64,000 nucleotides of DNA from Massariosphaeria phaeospora. Lineage: Eukaryota > Ascomycota > Dothideomycetes > Pleosporales. The notes beneath the pieces were generated by a model that worked only from the letters and a program-made list of their open reading frames with translations, did not search any database and had not been told where the DNA came from. Position numbers and translations under genes: made by a program. Positions 55,701-64,000 of this stretch are shown in pieces (positions within the stretch are counted from its first letter, which is position 1; the number at the start of each line of letters is the position of its first letter). The stretch spans positions 372,001-436,000 of the forward strand of contig JAADJZ010000006.1 in NCBI GenBank assembly GCA_011032825.1, read 5' to 3'.

Positions 55701-56050
55701 TTGCATGGCTGAAAAACGAGCGCGGATACACATGTGCGCGAAGCGACGAACTCGCAAAGAGTCCTACATAGGAAAAGGGACCGCCAAAAACTTTTATGGA
55801 GGGTAAGACGAACTCACGCTTAACCATACCCGAGAAAGAATAAAATACGATCAACCGAGACGTCATGGCCGGAAGCCACCAACTCGTACTCAGCCTTACA
55901 TCAAAACCGCACCACAGTCCTATCATGGAAAGAGAATACTAGCAATTGTCGAACACCACATAGCCAAAAACACGACAAACCACAAACTCATGTGTGAGTA
56001 ACGATAACCTCGCACTCAATTTGACACACTAAAAACCACTGGCCAGTCCG
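52701..56050 (+). repeat. Second degenerate tandem repeat region, 43-44 bp period in its first part
   Basis: Units starting ATG(T/G/A)TGTGC-like and ending in a GAAAA or CAAAAA tract recur at about 52860, 52904, 52947, 52988, (53040), 53085, 53129, 53175, 53216, 53259 and 53302, spaced 41-46 bp, which is strikingly regular. The unit resembles that of 16.98-19.25 kb: for example ATGTTGTACTTGCGAGCGTC here and ATGTTGTTTGTGTCGAGTTC at 17699, each followed by GAAAA. One TATATGAGCCCCCTTTTCT box is at 53629. From about 54.6 kb the pattern changes to CATGGAGAGAGAG-like starts with (A/T)AAAA(A)-rich ends at 52-67 bp spacing (55415, 55481, 55533, 55600, 55652, 55703). Open frames inside are short and cross unit borders, so I call no gene. 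Confidence 0.62.
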
Positions 56051-56520
56051 CGCGCGCGTAATGGAGGGAAAACTAACACATCTTCTATCGCTCATCCGTC
56101 CCGGTCGACCCAAAGGCTTGCTCCGCTCGCCCCATGTAAGACTCGAAGAAGTGACGCAGTTATTGTTATGTGCGGGGGACAGAAGAGTGAGAAAGTATGC
56201 AATCGGGGTGTGGAAAAGTGGAGAAAGCTTTCAGATGTGTGGGAGAAGCGGGGAAGGGAAAGCAGATATGGAAAAAGAGAAGGGGGGAGGAAAATGAAAG
56301 TGACAGGCAGAGGTGGAGAGCGTGAGGGGTGACGATGGTGATGAACATCATGAGTGCATGATGATCGTGTATGTACTGTAGCGCTTCTGCAACTCCTCTA
56401 CCGTATATATAGGACCGACCGACACATCACACCACTCATACCCTTCCTCACCCCCCCAAATTTTCAGACCAGTAAACTTGTGCTGTTTCCCATCATGGCC
56501 GCCGCCCCTGAGTCCTTTCT
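56051..56520. other. Downstream flank of PhyH gene; GA-rich, no gene seen
   Basis: The plus strand is strongly GA-rich from 56210 to 56300. No motif-bearing frame is present. Confidence 0.5.
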
Positions 56521-57480
56521 TCACTCATCTTTAGAATAAAACCCCACATCCCCACTCCTCCTCCCCATCTCCACAAGCCTCTCTCGCATCCTCCCCGCCC
56601 TCTCCGCCATCTCCGGCTCAAACGCGCCGAAGTCATACTGCCCCACCCACTCCCCAACCCCATGCTGCAGCACGTTACGCGCACGATCTTCGCTCCCTTT
56701 ACTCGAGCCGATGCTGCCATGCAGCGTCATGCGCTCCTTCGTCGGATCGTACACACCGCGATGCAAAATGTTGTTATTGTAGAACGCGACCTCGCCGGCT
56801 TTCAGCTGCACGACGAGCTGGCCCGGCATATTCGGCTCGTACGGCTCAGCAGCGCGCTCAGTTTCCGTGCGCGCGCGGCGGTGCGAGCCTGGGACCACGA
56901 CGAGCGAGGCGTCGTCGTAGAGCGCGAGATTCCACTGCGCGTGCCACCCGGGTTTCGCCAGACGCTCCATTTCCTCGTCGGGGGTCGCGCTGGCGGGGAT
57001 GTCGTCGCGATGCCAGCGGAGCGAGAACTCTTTCTCGGGACGCACGAGCATGTTGTACAGCTCCATGGTCAATTCGTCTTCGCTACATCCGACGAGCACC
57101 GCTACGTATTTAAGCAGTTCGGCGTCAAAGTAGCTTTTGGCGAAGGTGAGGTGGTCAGGGTTGGAGGGGTGGAGTAGGTGCTGAACGCCCCAGATGCCGT
57201 TTGAGGGGTCCTGGGGCCATGGTGGGAACTGCTTGGGGAGTGTGCGTATGTAGGGCCATTCGCCGCTGCGGGCAGAAGTTGTGAGGCGGGCAGCCGCGGC
57301 GCGAAGTGTGGGGAGGTCGAAAGAGGGGAAGAGAGAGGCGGGAAGAACGACGAAGCCGTCGCGATTGAGGGCGTCGAGCGCAGCGTGGTACGAGTCAGAC
57401 GGGTTGGTGTTGGTATCAGTTGTGGTCCCGTGTGTGGTAGGATTTGGTGGGGTAGTCAGGGTCTCGGTTACGGTTGCCAT
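56521..57480 (-). CDS. Phytanoyl-CoA dioxygenase (PhyH) family protein
   Basis: An intronless frame of 319 aa starts at the ATG at 57480. The first 30 residues are Thr-rich and unstructured. The double-stranded beta-helix of an Fe(II)/2-oxoglutarate oxygenase follows: DGFVVLPASL near the start, the metal-binding HxD in RWHRDD (His157, Asp159), distal His240 in NNNILHRGVYDPTKERMTLH, and Arg250 or its neighbour to hold 2-oxoglutarate. ASLVVVPGSHRR is the usual strand before the second half. Predicted chemistry is hydroxylation of a small organic or acyl substrate; fungal members act in lipid and secondary metabolism, and the substrate cannot be assigned. No targeting tripeptide for peroxisomes is evident at the C-terminus (YSKDE), unlike true phytanoyl-CoA hydroxylases with N-terminal PTS2, so a cytosolic enzyme is more likely. 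Confidence 0.9.
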   Translation of the reverse strand: MATVTETLTTPPNPTTHGTTTDTNTNPSDSYHAALDALNRDGFVVLPASLFPSFDLPTLRAAAARLTTSARSGEWPYIRTLPKQFPPWPQDPSNGIWGVQHLLHPSNPDHLTFAKSYFDAELLKYVAVLVGCSEDELTMELYNMLVRPEKEFSLRWHRDDIPASATPDEEMERLAKPGWHAQWNLALYDDASLVVVPGSHRRARTETERAAEPYEPNMPGQLVVQLKAGEVAFYNNNILHRGVYDPTKERMTLHGSIGSSKGSEDRARNVLQHGVGEWVGQYDFGAFEPEMAERAGRMRERLVEMGRRSGDVGFYSKDE

Positions 57481-59900
57481 TTCGGAAGTAGTGTTTGAAG
57501 TGGTGAATTGCCTTCTAGTTGAGCGGAAATGCTAGACATATATAAATGTAGCGTGAAGAATGAGGTGAGGATCACCGAAAGGTGTTCTCTTTGTATGTAA
57601 CGTTAACGTGAGGTTGAAAGTAATATGCATGGATATGATGCACGCTGCAGCTACCCCGCGGCCATGGCCCACAAAGGGTTTGATCATCGTCACTTCCTAT
57701 TTCGGCTCGAGTATCATTGGTTTTCTCCGCGACTTCAAAACCGTTACCTTTAGAGAAGTGCTGGGGGAGATTGCGACATGTTACAGTTCAGAGTCGCATT
57801 TGGTAGTGAACGCGCCAACGAACGGACGTTAGAGTATATGATAGTTGCAACGAACAGATGAAATAGACAGACGTGGTATTTCCGGGTGCTGCAATTTATC
57901 CAAGGACCCGCAATCGGATGATATCCTTGGTAGCAGTAGCATGCTAGGGAAGAGGAACGCAAAGAGAAACCCGACCTTTGATTAAGAGAACCGAATTTGC
58001 CATTATGCTTGCTTGAAATGTCACAAAACCTGAGGCAGTTGTATAGAGAGCAAAGACATCGAAACTCATCGAGAGACTTTAAGTACGCTTAGAGCTCGTC
58101 CAGGGATGGACTGTCGCGAGACGCCTTGGTGCTTTAGAAGGGTAATTGCACTCGCTTTCAGAGAAGCGTGTGGCGAGCGGATAGATGTTATACTCCTCCA
58201 GCACTAGGGAAATGCCCTCATATACATAGCTCGACCTGGATGATTAAGGAGAAGGTAGTTTCTATAGCATCATATTAGAGAACTACTGTTACCGTATTGC
58301 CATACCCGATTCATCGAGCGAGAATGACTAAAATGGCCTTAGATTTTCCCTTAATAAGTTGAGGTTCCGATGATGAAAATGCGTAACGTTCGCATGCGCT
58401 GGGCAGTGAGTAACGCGTTCCACGGGATACACTTTGATTACGATTACCAAGAAAAGGAAACTCGAAACGAAACTAAAGGACCCGAATTTAGCTTATTCTG
58501 CCGTAGATTGATCTGGAAGTGGTGATTAGTCGTCGGCAATACGTCTGCGGGGCGATAGTCGAGATATCAAGACAACAAAAGAAAATTGAAGTGCCCTATA
58601 GTGACGTGGATCGTCCTATCTGCGGGTGATTGCCTTCGCACTAGACGATAGGGCCGTCGAGTGTGTTGTCACACTGCCAGGAGTGCCCTAGGAGCGAAAC
58701 GGGGGTTTGGCTGGTAGTCGGAGAATAGATCCTAAGCGTTGCAGTAGGCCAACTGTACTACCATGGTAGTGGATGAGAGATCGTGAGTAACGCCACAAGG
58801 CGGTGTGTCTAGTCTCGGATGACTGGATGGTCCGAAGTCGTGTGCAGTTGAGCATGCAGGACTTGCACATCAAAGCATACCTAATAACAGCTGGAACCTA
58901 TACGGCATATGCCTGGTTGAAAGGTGTCTCAAAACTGGGTTTGTTGTGTGTATGCGATTGATACGGGGTTTCGGATACTTGAGCCAACTGAACTGCTACT
59001 CGGAGAGCGGGGTGCGAGATGGAGTCGGCTACTAGTAGACAGATGAGTACAGCGGTGAGGTAGTTATCGATGTCGGATAAGCCCCATAGCACGAAACGGT
59101 CCCACACCTCTGGCGCTGAGCCGCGTCACTCCGAGATCCAGCAAGAAGCGGCACAAGCACACAGTAATCGATCATGGTACCCTACCGGAACGGACCTGAA
59201 CGCATGTCAAAAGAGACATCGGTGTGTCTGTAAGATCTGTATGACGTGGTACGGAAGCTGGCTAGAGCGCTGAAACACGGGTCTTGCTGACTATGATGGC
59301 CACTGGACGAATTTAGAAGGGCTAGGGCCCGCTCAGTTCCCGATCCAGTCATCCAGAGCCACGTCTCTCGCCGTGTTTTGAAACTATCCACAATTCATCT
59401 GTTGAGGAAATCGTGATTAAACGCAACACGCGTTTGTGGAGACTATTCATGAATTCATCTGGTGGGAGGCAGGTAACGAAGACCAGTTTGAGCATTAACA
59501 GTCGGCCATTTTTGCGTGACATTGATGCACCTGGCATGTAAGTTGCACAGGTGGCATTGAAAATGAATCGGCGAGAAGGTGTTTGGTATGTTTGTTGTTG
59601 TCGCCGGTTGTGGACATGCAACGACAAATGGAAGAGACCAGACAAGGGCTGTGAACAGTTCAGCTTACGTCTACCCTCCGGCGGCTGTCGTGATGTATGC
59701 TTTGCAGGGTAGTGGTGGGTGAGGACGCGTCAGTCCAACAGCGGTGGCGAATGAAGACACGGCACACGGACGAGAGCACTGTGAGCCGGCAATGGGCGCT
59801 GATGCTATGTACCAGGTAGGAGCATGCGAAAGGCGTTCTGAAGGGAGTCTCGGAAAGCATATGGAGTTTGTGTAGCTCCCGTCAGCGATGGAACCAGCTC
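57481..59900. other. Long gap with no recognised gene
   Basis: About 2.4 kb of ordinary composition with only short unsupported frames on both strands (longest near 59349-59645, minus). No transposon ends, tRNA or tandem repeats were recognised. Confidence 0.45.
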
Positions 59901-61800
59901 AGCGGTATCTACTCAGTCGCGAAGGGTTCCTCCGGCATGGTGTTACACGACAGTGTCGGAACACAGACGGCGTGCTTGGTGGCACTCGGTGTTGCTGGTG
60001 AATTGTAGGTAGAGCAGCTGCGATGGGGCGTGCCTTCCTCGAGTTCGGTAGCCTCGAGACTCAAGCGGGTTCCGCGTGGTCGAGCTGCTCGTGGCGGAAC
60101 TCGACGGCGGCGTGTTGTTTGATATCGAGGTCTGTCTGTCGAGGTCCACCACGCCGCGAAGCCGTGGGCCGTGGCGGCATCTGCGGACACGGCGGCCGCT
60201 AATTGGGCAACTGCGGCCGGAAAACGCGACGGCACGGAAAGCGCGCAGCCAACCACTCGCGTCCTGCGCAGCGAGGCCCGCAGGGAAAAGCGGGGGAGGG
60301 CAGCGCGGATTGGTGAGACAGACCACCGCGCACTGGCGACGAAGCCATATCTACCTAACTATTCTTCGAGGCGCGTCCGCTGCGCTGGAGTCTTCGTCCC
60401 CTTTGCAGCGTCGAGTCCCGCGCGGACAGTGAATGACGCGTGCAATCTTGGGGAGATGATCGCAGCGGCCCTCAAACGAGTGTCATCTCGAGGGCGGCCG
60501 GGGGTGATTTCCCCAGACTTGGCACCGCATGCAGCTCACCTCGCGTCCTCGCCCATATCTCTGCAACGCCAGGCGGGCAATTGGAGTCGCCGTCGCGGAC
60601 CTGCAGCGCATTTGGATTGTTGCTCCAGTGCCCGTCAACCGCCAGCTGCCTCACCTGTCGCCGTCCCGCAGCTGCAGCGCCCGTGCGTGTGCCGGCGGGC
60701 GTGGCCGTGCTTGTTGGCCTCCAGATGAAAGGGAAGCTCGTTTGGCGCCGCCTCTTGTCCCGCCGCGGGGTATCCTGTCGTGCTGGGCACTGCTTAAGCT
60801 CCTGGGCCATGGCCTCTAGGTGACCTCTATCGTTCGCTGCACGTCTGCAGCAATATCCCGGCCGCCCTCAATGTCAAGCCCGAGAGTGTTGCGTCTTCCC
60901 CTCGACGCCCGTTCACCGCTACCTACCGCACACGCCCAGCCGCGGGACAGCGACGACGACGGCGGCGGCGCGACCTCCACCAGCCGACAAGTTCACCGCA
61001 TGTAGCCCAGCATGCTCGTCGCCGCGCTCCTCCATGCTCTCTGTTTACCGGGTCAGGCTCGTATTCCCGGGCCAGACGCTCGCGGCTGCAGAGTTGTGGA
61101 AGATACGGCCCTGCAGCTTCGCCGCAATCCCGCAATCCCGCCGCCAGAGGTGGATGGTGGGTGAGTAGTATATATGAGGGGGTCGAACGCGCAAACGTGC
61201 AGAGCCAGGTCAGCAGTGAACTTTCTTTTGTTTGGTGACGTCCGGAATGCGGATGAGATATCGGAATTCTCGTTGCGGCGCACTGGGTCCGGAATGGAGG
61301 GCTCCAAGGCGGTGACGGCCAGCGTGAACATGCTGCTGTGTGCCGGTGCTATGGATGCATCATCCTCGCCCTCTGCATGGCGGCGAAGACTGAGCAGCCT
61401 GGAGATGCCGCGGCTGGGGTCCGTTGCGTGAGGGCTCAGGCTCGTCGCGCGGCGATATGGAGATCGATGCAGGCGGGGGGAAATGTACGCAATCGTCGCG
61501 GGCGGGAGAGCGCCTAGAGTTCCGCTGGCCTCACCCAGCGAGGTGAGAGACGGGGGGTGATATGATCGGCTTGGATGGGCGCTGCTGGGTGTGTGCCACC
61601 TGCCGCAGCGGCGCTCTCATCCGTCCTCTGCTTGCCGTGGCGCCGTCCAGACGCCGGACTGTCCACTGTGCGTACCCAGGTGCTTGACGTCCACTGCTGG
61701 AGGGAAGACGACGACGCTGCTCGCCCTCGGCGTCTTGTCCTGGAGCTGCTGTAGCTACGGCGGATGCGGATGCGTGTACACTGTAGATGGTCGGTTTATT
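59901..61800. other. GC-rich gap with many overlapping frames, no gene assigned
   Basis: The sequence is markedly GC-rich with CGG/GCG-rich runs, so open frames appear in several frames on both strands at once (for example 60076-60432 and 60171-60728 plus, 59943-60326 minus). None shows a family motif or convincing splice pattern. It could hold the distal promoter or leader of the gene at 62468, or a non-coding transcript. Confidence 0.4.
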
Positions 61801-62467
61801 TAGGTGCCTCCAGGGCTACTGGCCGCCGAGGGCTGCGCGCGCTCCGTCTAGCCGCATCGGGGCTAGCGGCAGCTGGGGGGCCTCAGGAGAAACTACACCT
61901 ACCACTCCAGTTCGTCCTTCTTCGCCCGCCCGACACCGAGACGCTGCGAACCCGCGCTCCCTCTCTATTCTTTTCCTTTCTGCCTGCACTCTTCGACTGT
62001 CCGCTCGTCTGCAGTGCTGCCCGTCGACACTGACGCCCGTCGCAAGTCCAATGCACGCTTAACTGTCTGCTCGGGAGGCTTGGTCCACGCTGCCAGTTCC
62101 GTCGATCCACGACAGCCTCTCCAGCGCTACCCACGACTTTACTTGCATTCTATCTTCTGTTTTAATACACTCGAGGCCTTTCTTTTCTGCCCGCCATTCT
62201 CTCCGATCGCCCAGTGCGGACATTCTGGCCCGGTGAAAGGAGTACGTCTTCAACCTCACCCTCTCTCTGGCCCGCAAGTCCCTCCGCGGCCCCTGGTGAC
62301 CTGCATCAGTCTGCATCGGCGGCGGCTGCTCTTCAATCCTGTGAAAACGTGCTGACTGACGTGTTGCCTCTAGACTGCTCCCACTCCGCTCGGTCGTCGC
62401 GAAAACCCACGTCGTGTCCTCGCTGTTCACGATCGAGAACCAACCCGCCGTCCTGTGAAAGTTTCCG
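61801..62467 (+). promoter_or_regulatory. Probable promoter and long CT-rich 5' leader of the 62.5 kb gene
   Basis: The plus strand is increasingly pyrimidine-rich (CTCTCTGG, TTTTCTGCCCGC, CCGTCCTG) toward the ATG at 62468, as in the long 5' leaders of fungal regulatory genes. A leader intron is possible (donor-like GTGAAAGG at about 62232), but I cannot place it. Confidence 0.4.
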
Positions 62468-64000
62468 ATGGCTCAGGTACTCGCGCCCATTGCTCAGACA
62501 TCCGGCTCCATTACGATGCTACATACTTCTCCCGATGCCTACCAGAACCAGCCGACACAGCCTCACCAGCAGCAGTCGAGAACCGCGCAGATGCCGCGAA
62601 GCCAGATGTACAATGCCCAGGCGGGGGGTGCGGGATACCGGGGCACCTCTGCTCCGATAGCCCCCTACGCCTTTTCTCAGACGCCTCAGCTGCGGCAGGA
62701 CACGCCCCAGTTGCGGCCAGAGAACCGGTCTTCGTCGGCGCCGACTCAGCACACGCTCCAACAGCCTGGACAACCTCTCAACCCTGCCCGACATGGACAT
62801 CCGTCACATCCATCGTCTTCTTCTGACTCAACAGTGTCCACATCAGGATCTTCCAATCGCTCGTCTGCACCTCCTGTCTTCTCGAGCAAGGACGAGAGTG
62901 AAACAAGAAACCCCAGCAGCCAAGCTTCTCCAGCCACGTCGATAACATTATCAACAACAGTCCCAGATCTTTCGTTGACACTGTTAGACGCCCCGGTCAA
63001 ACCTTCGCCAGACCGCTACAGGCGGGGTCCGCGTAGAGGAGACTCATCGACTAGCGGCACTTCTTCGTCGGCTACGCTTACTCCGGGTCAGGTGTCCCCA
63101 GCATTGGGAAATCCTGCGATATCTGGAGCGCCGATACTGGGTGCGCTAGACTTACAGGGGCCGCCCCGACCGGGTCACAACCGGGCCAGTAGTGTCGACG
63201 ACATGCAGCTTCCACGCTCTGGAGGCTCAGTAGACCCGGCTAAGCGATACAGAAGACGCAGTCTCAGCGGTCTGGATGTGAATGCGATGGCACCAAGTGC
63301 AGCCCTGGTGGCTCCAGGACCTAGCCAGCCACCCACTGGTCCAACGAAGCGGCCAACTCAGGAACTAAGACCTCCTTCGAGCTCAAGCAGGCACGGAAGC
63401 CGTCCCACTTCTAGCCATAGCCACGAAAGACATGGTAGCTCTGGCAGTGTGTCCTCGAGTACTTCCAACAGACCATCAGTATGTGACAGCGACGTTATCC
63501 TCCAATGACCATGTATACTAATTAGTGTCTTCCAGTCTCGACAAGAGTCGCACGCCCCTCGCCTCGCCGTCCCAACGGCCCCAGGGCCTTCATCGAAGTC
63601 TGCTCATGAAGCTTCGAGACGCCTTGCCCCTTCCCCTCTATCGAATCCTATCTCACCGTCTGAATCAAATACTCTTGGAAAGCAGCCGGTCGAGTCGACT
63701 ACACCAACACCTAGCGCGGCCGTCCAACGCCTCACTGCGTTGAACGACAAGGAAGGCGGAAAAGGAATGAAGTCTCGCCTGCGGCGGGCATTCTCCTTTG
63801 GAAGTGCTGCTGAACTTCGCCGGGCATCCGCCGAGAACAATCTCTCTGCCGAACGAGCGAAGCTGCGGAAAGACAGATACCAGCATGATCAAGATCTGGC
63901 AGAGGCAAGAGTGGTGGCGCAACAAGAGGCTGCCGGCATTGGTGCGGGTATCTACACTGGTCAAGGCGGCTTTTCTGGCTCGACCGATAACCTGTCAATC
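62468..64000 (+). CDS. Large low-complexity hypothetical protein (5' part only)
   Basis: The model is join(62468..63478, 63536..>64000), 492 codons within the window and open at the edge. The 57 bp intron (TCA/GTATGT, branch CTAAT, acceptor TTCCAG) is well formed. The protein is Ser/Pro/Thr/Gln-rich and predicted disordered. Basic patches RYRRGPRRGDSS and KRYRRRSLSG look like kinase or 14-3-3-type sites. Near the window end a conserved-looking block appears, KSRLRRAFSFGSAAELRRAS, followed by a charged helix (AERAKLRKDRYQHDQDLAEA). Such layouts occur in fungal polarity/septation scaffold proteins, but I do not recognise the family with confidence. The ATG at 62468 is preceded by a long CT-rich leader. 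It is truncated by the window, so domains downstream may decide its identity. Confidence 0.75.

Noticed and set aside
60076..60823. Overlapping long frames on both strands
   Set aside because: High GC suppresses stop codons in all frames; none has motifs or a splice pattern.

Overview
The window looks like nuclear DNA of a filamentous ascomycete (Pezizomycotina, perhaps Dothideomycetes; species not determinable from sequence alone). The evidence is short GT-AG introns of mostly 42-114 bp with CTAAC/CTAAT branch points, typical fungal families (HET domain, fungal rhodopsin-domain protein, calcineurin B, Rdh54, EthD, DUF1770), and transposons damaged in the CpA-to-TpA style of repeat-induced point mutation (RIP).

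Layout. 1-11.9 kb: a secreted PhoD-type phosphatase, a seven-helix rhodopsin-domain membrane protein and a HET-domain gene, all on the minus strand, with wide gaps. 11.89-16.98 kb: a complete Copia LTR retrotransposon, very AT-rich and riddled with stops, whose LTRs, primer-binding site, polypurine tract, integrase, RT and RNase H can still be recognised. 16.98-20.5 kb: a gene-free stretch of degenerate repeats with an about 43 bp period and several TATATAAG boxes. 20.6-23 kb: a Gln-rich/Cys-tailed hypothetical protein and an EthD protein. 23.3-29.9 kb: three pogo/Fot1-like DNA transposons: a RIP-damaged one, a second damaged one, and an apparently intact one (619 aa DD35D transposase) inserted inside the right terminal repeat of the second. 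A broken hypothetical gene (about 30-31.3 kb) follows.

33.7-52.3 kb is the gene-rich part: F-box protein, a two-domain (hydrolase-like + SnoaL-like) protein, a cytochrome P450, two tandem BTB/POZ paralogues, a DUF1770 (Atg43-like) protein divergent from calcineurin B, an alpha/beta hydrolase, a Gfd2-like DEDDh nuclease-fold gene with a reading-frame break, and the Rdh54/Rad54B-type SNF2 translocase. 52.7-56.0 kb is a second gene-free repeat region with the same kind of about 43 bp unit. 56.5-57.5 kb encodes a PhyH-type dioxygenase. 57.5-62.4 kb has no convincing gene. A low-complexity hypothetical protein starts at 62,468 and runs off the end.

The genes do not form an obvious pathway cluster; most are housekeeping or accessory singletons. 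The most unusual content is the pair of 43 bp-period A-tract repeat regions with phased TATA-like boxes, followed by the nested pogo-like elements whose terminal repeats share a tandem-motif architecture. Splice sites and starts given here were chosen by eye from frame, donor/acceptor and branch-point sequence, without transcript data.
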